A stretch of DNA of 64,000 nt from an uncultured Lachnospiraceae bacterium (lineage in GTDB: Bacteria; Bacillota; Clostridia; Lachnospirales; Lachnospiraceae): assembly GCA_946615865.1 (NCBI GenBank), contig CAMOIJ010000002.1:62001-126000 (forward strand). The letters are read 5' to 3'. Under the pieces are notes generated by a model that saw only the letters and a program-made list of their open reading frames with translations, was not told where the DNA came from and did not search any database. The translations under genes and the position numbers were made by a program. Shown here piece after piece: positions 27,756-38,022 of this stretch (position 1 is the stretch's first letter; each line of letters opens with the position of its first letter).

Positions 27756-28508
27756 ATGATCAGGATCATTATCCACGGCTGCTGCGGCAGAATGGGACAT
27801 ATCATCACTGAAATATGTGAAAAAGATGAAAAGACACAGGTAGTAGCAGGCGTTGACGCTTTTGGCGACGCATACGCCGGATTTCCTGTTTACAGAGATC
27901 TAAGTGACTGCCCGGAAGCGGATGTAGTCATTGATTTTTCCACAGCTTCCGCTGTAGACGGACTTCTTGCCTACTGCACAGCGAAGAACCTTCCTGTAGT
28001 AGTATGCACCACAGGACTCTCAGATGAGCAGACTAAAGCGCTCCAGAGCGCGGCAGAAAAGATAGCGGTGCTCAAATCCGCAAATATGTCAGTGGGCGTG
28101 AACCTGATCGAGGCTCTGATCGCGCAGGCCGCCCCGAAGCTCGCACAGGCAGGATTCGACATCGAGATCGTTGAAAAGCATCACAACCAGAAGATCGATG
28201 CCCCCAGCGGTACGGCTCTGGCTCTTGCCGATGCCGCAAACGCCGCTCTTGGAAACGAGTATGAATATGTCTACGACCGCACAGGCAGAAGGATGAAGAG
28301 ACCTGTGAAAGAGATCGGGATCTCCGCAGTCCGCGGGGGATCCATTGTGGGCGACCACGACGTGATCTTCGCCGGACAGGATGAAGTGATCACCCTTTCA
28401 CACAGGGCTTACAGCCGGGCCGTATTCGGAAAAGGCGCCGTTGAGGCCGCAAAATACCTGGCAGGCAGGAAAGCAGGATTCTACACCATGAGCGATGTGC
28501 TCAGCTGA
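27756..28508 (+). CDS. dapB: 4-hydroxy-tetrahydrodipicolinate reductase
   Basis: DapB reduces the DapA product with NAD(P)H. The 250-residue protein has the nucleotide-binding GCCGRMGHIITEI at the N-terminus and the catalytic HH and Lys in EKHHNQKIDAPSGTAL. GGGGGAGA precedes the ATG. It ends just before a clear terminator and completes the dapAB pair. Confidence 0.96.
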   Translation: MIRIIIHGCCGRMGHIITEICEKDEKTQVVAGVDAFGDAYAGFPVYRDLSDCPEADVVIDFSTASAVDGLLAYCTAKNLPVVVCTTGLSDEQTKALQSAAEKIAVLKSANMSVGVNLIEALIAQAAPKLAQAGFDIEIVEKHHNQKIDAPSGTALALADAANAALGNEYEYVYDRTGRRMKRPVKEIGISAVRGGSIVGDHDVIFAGQDEVITLSHRAYSRAVFGKGAVEAAKYLAGRKAGFYTMSDVLS

Positions 28509-28522
28509 TCACACAATAACAC

Positions 28523-28547
28523 GGGGACCGCTTCGGCGGTCCCTTCT
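28523..28547 (+). terminator. Intrinsic terminator after dapB
   Basis: GGGACCGC (28523-28530), a TTCG tetraloop and GCGGTCCC (28535-28542), followed by TTCTT. Confidence 0.8.
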
Positions 28548-28576
28548 TTGAAGGCAGATTTGCGGGAGAGCAGGAT

Positions 28577-29380
28577 ATGCGCATCAGACCTTGCATAGAT
28601 ATACATAACGGCCGCGTTAAGCAGATCGTGGGAAGCACTCTGAAGGACCAGGGGGACCGCTCCATGGGAACTGCTGTGGAAAATTTTGTTGCGGACAGGG
28701 ACGCCTCCTATTACGCTTCCGTATACAGAGATATGAACCTGCGGGGCGGGCATATTATCCTTCTCAATTCTGTCAGGGAAGAAGCATATAAAAAAGACAT
28801 GGAACAGGCAATGGGCGCCCTGGCCGCTTTCCCGGGAGGCATGCAGATCGGCGGAGGCATTACGCCTGAGACTGCCGGAACCTTTCTTGACGCAGGAGCT
28901 TCTCACGTGATCGTGACGTCCTATGTGTTCAGGGACGGAAAATTAAGTGAGAGAGCGCTCTCGGAAATGATAAGCGCAGCCGGGCGGGAGAGGATCGTAC
29001 TGGACCTCAGCTGCAGGAAGAGAATTGACGGGAAATATGTAGTAGTTACCGACCGATGGCAAAAGTTTACAGACCTGGAGATCAATAGAGATGTGCTTGA
29101 CAGGCTTTCCGTCTGCTGCGACGAGTTCCTTATCCACGCGGCGGATGTGGAGGGAAAGCGGTCCGGAATCGAAGAGACTCTTGTATCGTTACTGGGAGAG
29201 TGGGAGCAGATGTCGGGATTCCCGATAACCTATGCAGGCGGCGTCCGCTCTTTGAGCGACATTGAACTGATAGGAAAGCTGTCAGGCGGAAGGATGGATG
29301 TCACAGTGGGCAGCGCGCTGACGCTGTTTGGCGGCAATCTGACTCTTGAGGATCTGGCAGAAGCTGCGAATAAGATCTGA
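28577..29380 (+). CDS. Eukaryotic-type ProFAR isomerase (HisA/His6-like)
   Basis: The protein (267 residues) is a TIM barrel that matches the HisA of fungi and plants (yeast His6 type) much better than ordinary bacterial HisA. Shared blocks are CIDIHNGRVKQIVGSTL, ASYYASVYRD, QIGGGITPETA, VIVTSYVFRDGKL, RIVLDLSCRKRIDGKYVV, EFLIHAADVEGK and GSALTLFGGNLTLEDL. The likely catalytic Asp is residue 8. The enzyme isomerises ProFAR to PRFAR in histidine synthesis. No other his gene is near: it lies alone between two terminators. GCGGGAGAG before ATG 28577 is the ribosome site. Whether it is the only HisA of this organism cannot be seen. Confidence 0.88.
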   Translation: MRIRPCIDIHNGRVKQIVGSTLKDQGDRSMGTAVENFVADRDASYYASVYRDMNLRGGHIILLNSVREEAYKKDMEQAMGALAAFPGGMQIGGGITPETAGTFLDAGASHVIVTSYVFRDGKLSERALSEMISAAGRERIVLDLSCRKRIDGKYVVVTDRWQKFTDLEINRDVLDRLSVCCDEFLIHAADVEGKRSGIEETLVSLLGEWEQMSGFPITYAGGVRSLSDIELIGKLSGGRMDVTVGSALTLFGGNLTLEDLAEAANKI

Positions 29381-29418
29381 AACAGTCCGGTAACAAATGC
29401 GAAAGGCGTAAAAAATCC

Positions 29419-29452
29419 GGACCGGCGGAGAGTTTTTTCTCTCCGCCGGTCC
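29419..29452. terminator. Bidirectional terminator between the HisA gene and csp
   Basis: GGACCGGCGGAGAG (29419-29432) pairs perfectly with CTCTCCGCCGGTCC (29439-29452), loop of six T's, flanked by AAAAAT and AATTTTA, so it can act on both converging genes. Confidence 0.85.
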
Positions 29453-29469
29453 GAATTTTATAATTATGA

Positions 29470-29670
29470 TCAGAGCTTTGTCACATTAACAGCCTGGGGG
29501 CCTTTCTCGCCCTGGACAATATCGAATTCAACTTCCTGGCCTTCTTCAAGGGTCTTGAAACCTTCGCCGTTGATACCTGTATAATGCACGAATACATCGT
29601 TTCCTTCCGAATCACTGATAAATCCAAAACCGCGCTGGTTATTGAATCTTCTGACTACACCCTTACTCAT
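29470..29670 (-). CDS. Cold-shock protein (CspA family)
   Basis: This 66-residue single-stranded nucleic-acid binding protein has RNP1 (RGFGFIS) and RNP2 (VFVHY) of the cold-shock fold. Such proteins act as RNA chaperones. AGGTAAC precedes the ATG on the minus strand. Its predicted promoter leaves a leader of about 75 bases, shorter than the long cold-inducible leader of E. coli cspA. Confidence 0.96.
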   Translation of the reverse strand: MSKGVVRRFNNQRGFGFISDSEGNDVFVHYTGINGEGFKTLEEGQEVEFDIVQGEKGPQAVNVTKL

Positions 29671-29748
29671 GTTGTTACCTCCAAATTGTGTGATGAATAG
29701 TACAGCGCAATTGTTTGTGAAAAATAAAACAATTTGTGCAACATTATC

Positions 29749-29777
29749 AAAATAGCACAGGTATACTTAAAAGTAAA
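29749..29777 (-). promoter_or_regulatory. Promoter of the cold-shock gene
   Basis: On the minus strand TTTACT (29777-29772), 17-base spacer and TATTTT (29754-29749) preceded by TGC (extended -10). Confidence 0.5.
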
Positions 29778-29844
29778 GATACAAAACAGATAAATGTTTT
29801 ATCGATGATCAATGATACTAACTACCATTTACTTGCCCAAACCC

Positions 29845-29873
29845 TTTACTTTAAAACTTTACAATGCTAAAAT
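29845..29873 (+). promoter_or_regulatory. Promoter of the yerC-like gene
   Basis: TTTACT at 29845-29850, 17-base spacer and TAAAAT at 29868-29873 preceded by TGC. It closely mirrors the csp promoter on the other strand. Confidence 0.55.
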
Positions 29874-29918
29874 ATTAAGTGCAGGTTGGCATTACTTGAA
29901 TGTAAGGAGTAGCGGGGT

Positions 29919-30254
29919 ATGAACAAAAAGATCAGAACAGAGGCTGTGGACAGCCTTTTTGAAGCCATTTTAACACTGGAGAACAAAGAGGAATGTTACA
30001 GTTTCTTTGAGGACCTGTGCACTGTCAACGAACTCCTCTCGCTTTCCCAGCGGTTTGAAGTGGCTACAATGCTGCGCAGACACGACACTTATCTCAAGAT
30101 CGCGGAGAAGACCGGAGCGTCTACCGCGACGATCAGCCGTGTGAACCGTTCCCTGAATTACGGAGACGACGGATATGCGCTTGTCTTTGCCAGAATGGAC
30201 AGCATGAAAGATTTCATCGAGGCGGAGAAGTCGGCAGGAGTAACCGGCGAGTAA
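29919..30254 (+). CDS. YerC/TrpR-like DNA-binding protein
   Basis: The 111-residue helical protein belongs to the YerC/YecD family related to Trp repressor: ENKEECYSFFEDLCTVNEL, LSQRFEVATMLRRHDTYLKI and the helix-turn-helix IAEKTGASTATISRVNRSL. In Firmicutes the family sits in varied contexts and its targets are little known. AAGGAG before ATG 29919 is the ribosome site. It lies 12 bases upstream of the yfhO-like gene. Confidence 0.9.
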   Translation: MNKKIRTEAVDSLFEAILTLENKEECYSFFEDLCTVNELLSLSQRFEVATMLRRHDTYLKIAEKTGASTATISRVNRSLNYGDDGYALVFARMDSMKDFIEAEKSAGVTGE

Positions 30255-30266
30255 GAGGACACTATT

Positions 30267-32630
30267 TTGGCTAACAAACGTTCGAACATACTTCAGTACA
30301 TATTGCTGTTCGCGGGAGGAGCGCTGCTGTATCTGGCAGCGGTCCTTCCCTTTTTGATATATCACGGCGGTATCTTTTTTTATTACGGTGATTACAATGT
30401 TCAGCAGGTGCCTTTCTACATACTCGCGCACAGGGCAGTACGCAGCGGCCGCTTCTTCTGGAATCCGTACATCGACCTGGGAAGCAGTATGGGCGCAAGT
30501 ATGTCTTTCTATCTGTGGGGCAGTCCCTTTTTCTGGCTGACGATCCCTTTTAGCGAGAAGATGATCCCCTACATTCTTCCTCTCGTCATGTCCCTGCGCT
30601 ACGGGACCGCGATGGTCACTTCTTACGCATATATCAAAAGGAATGTCCGCAGTAATTTCTGGGCTGTGATCGGAAGTCTTTTATACACTTTCTCGGGATT
30701 TCAGGCCTGCAACATCGTATTTCAGCATTTTCACGACGCGACGGCTTTTTTCCCGCTGTATCTTCTGACTTTTGACGACGCTGTCGGGAAGAACAGAACA
30801 GCCGGATTCACGCTCATGACGGCTCTGATGTCGGTCATAAACTATTATTTCTTCTTCGGACAGGCGATCTTCATCCTTATCTACTATATTGTGAGGTACT
30901 GTCCGTCAAGAGATCCCCACAGGATAGCAGGCGATGTGATCCGGGTTCTCTTAAGCGGGATCCTGGGGCTTTTGATATCCGCTTTTTTTCTTGTGCAGTC
31001 GGTGTACGGGCTCAGCGGAAACAGCCGTCTGAACGACTACATAAACGGCTATGGGATCTTCGCCTTTGATGAGGGCGTAACTCCCCTGGCCATTATCAAA
31101 TCACTGTTTATGGTGCCGGATATCATCGCCAAGCCAACTCTTTTCTCGGGAGAGCAGGTAAAGAACGGCTCGCTGGCTGCTTATCTGCCCTGTTTTTCAC
31201 TGACAGGCGTGATCGCGTATATGAAAGTATTCCGCAGGTCCTGGAAAAGCAGAATGATCGCGGTATGCGGCGTAATGGCTTTCATCCCTCTTTTTAATTC
31301 AGTCTTCAGCGCTTTCAACTCGGAGTACTACGCAAGATGGTTTTATATGCCCATCCTGATCATGGCAGCTATGACAGCCCGCGCGCTCGAATCGGCCGGC
31401 AGGACCGAACTTATGAAGGCAGCCCGCGTCACTGTGATCATCACTGTACTGATCATGCTGAGCGCGCTTGTTCCCGTGATAGAGAAAGGGAAAACAAAAT
31501 GGTTTTCTGTCAGCAGCAACAATGACCTTCTTGTCATCGAGATCGCGGCGACTGCCGCTCAGCTTCTCATTCTGGTACTTCTCCTCATCATTCTGCCGAA
31601 TGTCAGAAGTATGTCAAAATACAGAAAGCCTGCGCTTCTCATCGCCGCTGTATTCTGCTGTCTTTTGACCAATCTGGCAGTTTTGTACAACGGAAACTCA
31701 CTGATCGCGCGAACGGGAGGCGTGAAGTGGAGAAAACAGATGCTGGATTCTAAACCGGAACTTCCGGATACGTCGTCGTTTCTGAGAGTGGAGACAGACG
31801 GGACGTCGACGAACTACGAGATGGTGTGGGGTTATCCCACTATCCACTGCTTCGAGAGCACGGTTAATCCTTCCATCTTTAGTTTTTACAGAAAGATCGG
31901 AATGATCCGGACAGTAGAATCGACACTTCCGATCGACAGGGCCGGCGCAAGGGCGCTCCTCTCCGTACGCTATTATATAGAAAATACTCTTGTAAAACCT
32001 TCCGAGACTCTCGAAGAAAAGGGCGGTATTGTCGGATATGACGACTATACGGATACAGACGGATACAGGATCTATGAAAACTCCAATTATATTCCGATGG
32101 GTTTCACTTTCGACAGTTTTATAAGGGATGCGGAATACAGTTCCATGAAGAAGGGAGAGATGACAGACAGACTGCTTGTCAGGGACATCATCCTCACAGA
32201 GGAACAATGCGCCAGATACGGCAAGTATATGGAGGAAGACAGGCATGCTGATGAGCAGGTCATGAGCGATCAGGAATTTGCGAGGTACTGCAGAGAGAGG
32301 GCAGAATCATCCTGCAAAGATTTCCGTTTTACGTTAAGCGGATTTACCGCAGAGGCAGATCTTCCCGAAGATAATCTGGTATTCTTCTCAGTTCCCTATG
32401 ACCCGGGCTTTACCGCCGCTGTGGACGGAGCGGAAGTCACGATCGAAAAAGTTGACGGCGGGCTGATGGCGATCCCTGTACCTGCCGGGAAGCATTCCAT
32501 TGAATTCAGATATCTGCCGGTCGGGATCAGGATGTGTTCTTATATCTCGGCTGCGGCAGTAATAGCGTTTATTATTCTGACTGTCCGCTCCAGAAAAACA
32601 AATGTCCTTGCAATGGAGAATAAACCGTGA
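30267..32630 (+). CDS. YfhO-family membrane protein
   Basis: The 787-residue protein has about twelve hydrophobic segments in its first 460 residues, then a long soluble part, then one last helix near 765 (YISAAAVIAFIILTV). The N-terminal signature YNVQQVPFYILAHRAVRSG and the YTFSGFQACNIVF region are those of YfhO proteins, membrane glycosyltransferases of GT-C type that decorate lipoteichoic acid or related wall glycans in Bacillus and Listeria. The exact sugar transfer here is unknown. The start codon is TTG 30267 with AGAGGA upstream. It probably shares the yerC transcript. Confidence 0.88.
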   Translation: MANKRSNILQYILLFAGGALLYLAAVLPFLIYHGGIFFYYGDYNVQQVPFYILAHRAVRSGRFFWNPYIDLGSSMGASMSFYLWGSPFFWLTIPFSEKMIPYILPLVMSLRYGTAMVTSYAYIKRNVRSNFWAVIGSLLYTFSGFQACNIVFQHFHDATAFFPLYLLTFDDAVGKNRTAGFTLMTALMSVINYYFFFGQAIFILIYYIVRYCPSRDPHRIAGDVIRVLLSGILGLLISAFFLVQSVYGLSGNSRLNDYINGYGIFAFDEGVTPLAIIKSLFMVPDIIAKPTLFSGEQVKNGSLAAYLPCFSLTGVIAYMKVFRRSWKSRMIAVCGVMAFIPLFNSVFSAFNSEYYARWFYMPILIMAAMTARALESAGRTELMKAARVTVIITVLIMLSALVPVIEKGKTKWFSVSSNNDLLVIEIAATAAQLLILVLLLIILPNVRSMSKYRKPALLIAAVFCCLLTNLAVLYNGNSLIARTGGVKWRKQMLDSKPELPDTSSFLRVETDGTSTNYEMVWGYPTIHCFESTVNPSIFSFYRKIGMIRTVESTLPIDRAGARALLSVRYYIENTLVKPSETLEEKGGIVGYDDYTDTDGYRIYENSNYIPMGFTFDSFIRDAEYSSMKKGEMTDRLLVRDIILTEEQCARYGKYMEEDRHADEQVMSDQEFARYCRERAESSCKDFRFTLSGFTAEADLPEDNLVFFSVPYDPGFTAAVDGAEVTIEKVDGGLMAIPVPAGKHSIEFRYLPVGIRMCSYISAAAVIAFIILTVRSRKTNVLAMENKP

Positions 32631-32674
32631 TAGTATAGGTTTCGTCATTGAGTTCGTTTGTAAAGGAGACGGTT

Positions 32675-33127
32675 TTGAGCGAAAAGACAGAATTCTATAT
32701 TGTTCGCGCGAGGGCAGTCCCTGAAGTGCTCAGGGGCGTCGCCAAAGCCAACGAATTGCTGGCCTCAGGAAAAGCCAGAACGGTAAACGAAGCCGCGGAA
32801 CTGGCCGGGATCAGCAGAAGTTCCTATTATAAATTCAAGGACGATATCGAAGAATTCCACGACAGTATGTCCGGAATGAACGTCACACTCTCATGTGAGA
32901 TCAACGATGAGACGGGAATCCTTGCCAGTCTCCTGGGGATCATATCGGGCTGCAACGCCAATATACTGACTATCCATCAGAGTATTCCGATCAGCGGGGT
33001 CGCAGACCTGAGCATCAGCCTGCAGATCAGGGAGAATACTGAGGACATAGGAGGAATGATCCGCAAGATCGAGGCGCTCGGAGGCGTAAGGAAGATCAGG
33101 ATCATGGGAAGAGATAATATCCACTGA
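32675..33127 (+). CDS. PheB-type ACT-domain protein
   Basis: The 150-residue protein starts at TTG 32675 behind AAAGGAG (32662-32668); upstream TTG 32648 has no ribosome site. An N-terminal helix-turn-helix-like part (TVNEAAELAGISRSSYYKFK) is followed by an ACT domain (VTLSCEINDETGILASLLG, then HQSIPISGVADLSISLQI). This fits the PheB/UPF0735 family, often next to hom or pheA, and probably sensing an amino acid. It lies 30 bases before hom, which supports a role in threonine/methionine supply. Confidence 0.88.
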   Translation: MSEKTEFYIVRARAVPEVLRGVAKANELLASGKARTVNEAAELAGISRSSYYKFKDDIEEFHDSMSGMNVTLSCEINDETGILASLLGIISGCNANILTIHQSIPISGVADLSISLQIRENTEDIGGMIRKIEALGGVRKIRIMGRDNIH

Positions 33128-33157
33128 ATTACCCGTCGGAAAAAGGAGATTATAGTT

Positions 33158-34375
33158 ATGATACAGATGGCAGTTCTCGGGTTCGGCACGGTCGGCGGCG
33201 GAGTTGTTGAAGTTATTGACCGGAACCAGGATGTGATCAGAAAGACTGTTCCACAGGGAATCTATGTAAAATACATTCTTGACCTTCGCGATTTTCCCGG
33301 CAATCCCTATAACGACAGAGTGACCCACGACTATCAGGATATTCTTGATGACGGTGAGATCGAAGTGATCTGCGAGACTATGGGAGGCAGGGAGCCCGCT
33401 TACACCTTTACCAGAAAAGCACTTGAGCGCGGGATCAGTGTATGTACTTCCAATAAGGAACTTGTAGCGGCCCATGGACCGGAGCTTTTAGAGATCGCGA
33501 AAGCGCATAACTGCAGCTATCTCTTTGAAGCAAGCGTCGGAGGCGGAATCCCGCTGATCCGTCCGATCAACGCGTGCCTTACTCAGGAAGATATCACCGC
33601 AGTATTCGGTATACTGAACGGGACCACTAATTATATCCTGACCAGGATGGAAAAATCCGGCCTCTCCTTTGAGAACGCGCTCAGAGAAGCCCAGGAGAAG
33701 GGTTACGCGGAGAGAAATCCCGCGGCGGATGTGGAAGGCCACGACGCGTGCCGCAAGATCGCGATCCTTTCTTCCCTGATCAGCGGAAAGACTGTCCGGT
33801 ATGAGGATATCCCTTGTGAAGGAATCTCCCGCGTGACAACAGTGGATTTCGGCTATGCACGCAGCATAAACAGAGCCATCAAGCTCCTCGGCGTCAGCAG
33901 AAAGCTCGAGAACGGCAAGTTAAGCGTCCGCACCGCGCCTTTCCTTGTGAGAGAAGACCATCCCCTGCACAGCGTACAGGATGTATTTAACGGAGTCTTT
34001 GTCCACGGGAATATGGTGGACGATCTTATGTTCTATGGCAGGGGAGCGGGAAAGTTCCCTACCGCAAGCGCGGTTGTCTCCGACGTTATGGAATGCGCCA
34101 GGAACATAGGAAGAAATATCGGATGCAACTGGAGCGGAGAGATCCTTTCTATTGCAGATCCCAAGGAGGAGTCTTACCGCTATTTTGTCAGGGTAGGAAA
34201 AGAGGAAGAGCGTGAAGCCGGAGAACTTCTGCACGCGGATTTCATGGTGCACTACGAAGGAGCTCCCGCTGACGAAAGAGCTTTTGTCACCGCCGTAATG
34301 ACAGAGAGAGAGTATGAAGAGGCAGTGAAGTCATTAAGCAGTGTCAAACAGTGCATTCGTCTCTTGCAGGATTGA
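33158..34375 (+). CDS. hom: Homoserine dehydrogenase
   Basis: Hom reduces aspartate semialdehyde to homoserine, the branch to Thr and Met. The 405-residue protein has the nucleotide-binding GFGTVGGGVVEVI, GGGIPLIRPI, NGTTNYILTRM and the DVEGHDACRKIAIL segment, plus a C-terminal ACT-like regulatory part from about 345. AAAGGAG precedes the ATG. A 102-base leader with two hairpins separates it from lysC. Confidence 0.96.
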   Translation: MIQMAVLGFGTVGGGVVEVIDRNQDVIRKTVPQGIYVKYILDLRDFPGNPYNDRVTHDYQDILDDGEIEVICETMGGREPAYTFTRKALERGISVCTSNKELVAAHGPELLEIAKAHNCSYLFEASVGGGIPLIRPINACLTQEDITAVFGILNGTTNYILTRMEKSGLSFENALREAQEKGYAERNPAADVEGHDACRKIAILSSLISGKTVRYEDIPCEGISRVTTVDFGYARSINRAIKLLGVSRKLENGKLSVRTAPFLVREDHPLHSVQDVFNGVFVHGNMVDDLMFYGRGAGKFPTASAVVSDVMECARNIGRNIGCNWSGEILSIADPKEESYRYFVRVGKEEEREAGELLHADFMVHYEGAPADERAFVTAVMTEREYEEAVKSLSSVKQCIRLLQD

Positions 34376-34392
34376 GTAAATTCTGCTATTAC

Positions 34393-34470
34393 TTAGTAGG
34401 CGGTCTGTAACCGTCACTAATCAGGATTTAATTGATACAGGAGGACAAGCTCCGCGCGCTGCGCGGGGGA
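34393..34470 (+). promoter_or_regulatory. Structured leader of lysC with a ribosome-site hairpin
   Basis: The first hairpin is TTAGT plus GGCGGT (34393-34404) pairing with ACCGTC plus ACTAA (34410-34420). The second is CTCCGCGC (34450-34457) pairing with GCGCGGGG (34461-34468), loop GCT; it covers GGGGGA (34465-34470), the ribosome site at proper distance from ATG 34478. A second AGGAGG (34439-34444) sits just before this hairpin, 33 bases from the ATG. There is no T-tract, so control, if any, would be at translation. No lysine riboswitch consensus is seen. Confidence 0.5.
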
Positions 34471-34477
34471 TCATTTT

Positions 34478-35800
34478 ATGAAAAAAGTAGTTAAATTCGG
34501 CGGAAGCTCGCTGGCGGATTCAGAACAGTTCAAAAAAGTGGGCGCGATCATCACAAGTGATCCGTCCAGGGTTTATGTCATCCCGTCAGCGCCCGGCAAG
34601 AGGTTCAGCGGCGACGACAAAGTAACGGATCTTCTCTACAGAATGTATAATAAAGCCTATAAGGACGAAGATTTCGGAGAAGAGATGGATGAGATCCGCT
34701 CCCGCTATCAGGAGATCATCGAAGGGCTCGGGCTTACAGGCTTTAGTCTGGAAGGAGAGTTTGCTCAGATCGAGAGGATAATGACCCAGAATCCGAACAG
34801 CAATTACGCTGCTTCAAGGGGCGAGTATCTCAACGGACGCATCATGGCCCGCTATCTTGGCTATGAATTTATCGACGCCAAAGATGTTATCTTTTTTGAC
34901 GAACAGGGAAATCTGGACGCGGAGAAGACCAATCAGGTTCTCACCAAGGTTCTCTCTGAGACACCCAGAGCGGTCATTCCGGGATTTTACGGCAGAGGAT
35001 TTGACGGACATGTCAAGACTTTTTCCAGGGGCGGAAGCGATATCACGGGTTCTATCGTAGCAAGAGCCTGCAAGGCGGACGTCTACGAGAACTGGACAGA
35101 TGTCTCGGGCTTTATGGTGGCAGATCCCAGGATCATCAATAATCCCGTAGGCATTGAGACTATCACATACAGGGAACTGAGAGAGCTCTCTTATATGGGC
35201 GCTTCCGTTCTCCACGAAGACGCGATCTTCCCCGTAAGACATGAGGGGATCCCGATCAATATCCGCAACACTAATTGTCCGGAAGCCGACGGTACCTGGA
35301 TCGTGGAGAGCACTTGCCAGAAATCCGGCTATGTCATCACAGGCATTGCCGGCAAAAAAGGCTTCTGCGCGGTAACTGTCTCCAAAGCGCTCATGAACTC
35401 CGAGGTTGGTTTCGGCCGAAAGGTGCTGCAGGCTTTTGAAGACAACGGCATTTCTTTCGAGCATATGCCTTCCGGTATTGATACAATGACCATCGTTGTT
35501 CATGAAGATGAATTCATGCACAAGGAGCAGCGAGTCGTATCCGCCATTCACAGATACGCGCAGCCTGATTCCGTTGAGATCGAGTCGGATCTCGCGCTGA
35601 TCGCCGTCGTAGGCAGGGGAATGAAGTCCATGCGAGGTACCGCAGGGCGCATCTTTTCCGCCCTCGCTCATGCCCAGGTCAATGTGCGCATGATCGACCA
35701 GGGCTCAAGCGAGCTCAACATCATTATCGGCGTTGACAACACTGACTTTGAGATCGCTGTTCGGGCAATCTACGATATTTTTGTTAAAACGAGGATCTGA
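34478..35800 (+). CDS. lysC: Aspartate kinase
   Basis: The enzyme phosphorylates aspartate, the entry to Lys, Thr, Met and DAP. The 440-residue protein begins VVKFGGSSLAD, has the substrate region TFSRGGSDITGSI and TDVSGFMVADPRI, and two C-terminal ACT domains (from about 300: FCAVTVSKALMNSEVGFG; and IAVVGRGMKSMRGTAG). The monofunctional form, with ACT domains, should be feedback-inhibited; which amino acid inhibits cannot be told. Its leader is structured and a terminator follows. Confidence 0.95.
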   Translation: MKKVVKFGGSSLADSEQFKKVGAIITSDPSRVYVIPSAPGKRFSGDDKVTDLLYRMYNKAYKDEDFGEEMDEIRSRYQEIIEGLGLTGFSLEGEFAQIERIMTQNPNSNYAASRGEYLNGRIMARYLGYEFIDAKDVIFFDEQGNLDAEKTNQVLTKVLSETPRAVIPGFYGRGFDGHVKTFSRGGSDITGSIVARACKADVYENWTDVSGFMVADPRIINNPVGIETITYRELRELSYMGASVLHEDAIFPVRHEGIPINIRNTNCPEADGTWIVESTCQKSGYVITGIAGKKGFCAVTVSKALMNSEVGFGRKVLQAFEDNGISFEHMPSGIDTMTIVVHEDEFMHKEQRVVSAIHRYAQPDSVEIESDLALIAVVGRGMKSMRGTAGRIFSALAHAQVNVRMIDQGSSELNIIIGVDNTDFEIAVRAIYDIFVKTRI

Positions 35801-35815
35801 CCTGTTCAGATCTGA

Positions 35816-35856
35816 TCCGGGGAGCCGCTGACACGCCGCTCCCCGGATTTTGTTTT
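35816..35856 (+). terminator. Intrinsic terminator after lysC
   Basis: TCCGGGGAGC (35816-35825) pairs with GCTCCCCGGA (35838-35847), followed by TTTTGTTTT. Confidence 0.9.
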
Positions 35857-35892
35857 CCCGCAGGAAGGCAGTGAAATAAGGTTTTTTATGCC

Positions 35893-35919
35893 TTGCATTA
35901 TCAAATGTTCTGATATAAT
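35893..35919 (+). promoter_or_regulatory. Promoter of the small membrane protein gene and perhaps guaB
   Basis: TTGCAT (35893-35898) and TATAAT (35914-35919) are only 15 bases apart, but TGA in front of the -10 makes an extended -10. Confidence 0.5.
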
Positions 35920-35960
35920 ATGGTTAGAAATAATCTGAAGTCGGAAATGAGGTACAGTAT

Positions 35961-36470
35961 ATGGAAACAGGCTGCCTGGAAGTCGTGGTCAACAGGAAAA
36001 CGAACACACTGATGAAGGCGCTCCACTATGGTGCGATCGTCCTTGCAGTGTGTTTTTGTTTATCTGCTTTTCTCATACACTTTGCGCTGCTGCTTCCGGC
36101 AATCGGCTGCATTGTCGGTGCATACTTTTCCTGGCTGGAGACCGTGGTAGATTATGAATACGTCTATGTGGACAAGGAGCTCCGGGTCGCGAAGATCCAG
36201 CAGAAGCAGCGAAGGAAAGAACTTGCTGTCTATGACCTTACCAAGATGGAAGTGATGGCGCCGTCAGGATCAGGTCATCTCGACGAGTACAAAGGCAGAA
36301 GCCTGACTGTTATTGACTACAGTTCAGGTGAGGACGGCAATAAGCCGTTCCGGTATGAAGTCGTGATGGAAGACGGCAGCAAACTGATCCTTGATATGGT
36401 CGGGGAGTACGGAGAGCAGATCATTACCATACTCCGCACCTATTTTCCCAGAAAGGTTTTTACAAACTGA
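35961..36470 (+). CDS. Small membrane protein, DUF6106-like
   Basis: The 169-residue protein has two hydrophobic segments close together near residues 24-60 (ALHYGAIVLAVCFCLSAFLI, LLLPAIGCIVGAYFSWL) and a soluble part of about 105 residues rich in beta pattern (YEYVYVDKELRVAKI, KPFRYEVVMEDGSKLILDM). This layout fits the DUF6106 family of clostridia, a name I give with moderate confidence. Function is unknown. It precedes guaB by 41 bases and may share its promoter. GAGG lies just before the predicted ATG, with weak spacing. Confidence 0.7.
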   Translation: METGCLEVVVNRKTNTLMKALHYGAIVLAVCFCLSAFLIHFALLLPAIGCIVGAYFSWLETVVDYEYVYVDKELRVAKIQQKQRRKELAVYDLTKMEVMAPSGSGHLDEYKGRSLTVIDYSSGEDGNKPFRYEVVMEDGSKLILDMVGEYGEQIITILRTYFPRKVFTN

Positions 36471-36490
36471 CAACAGATAACGTAATATGA

Positions 36491-37969
<1,479 letters not shown>

Positions 37970-38022
37970 TCTGTATTTTGAGTGACCATTTACAAATCCA
38001 ATAACACGAAGCAGGAGCAGCA

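Noticed and set aside
34376-34477. Lysine riboswitch before lysC
   Set aside because: The leader is only about 100 bases and lacks the five-helix core; two simple hairpins explain it.
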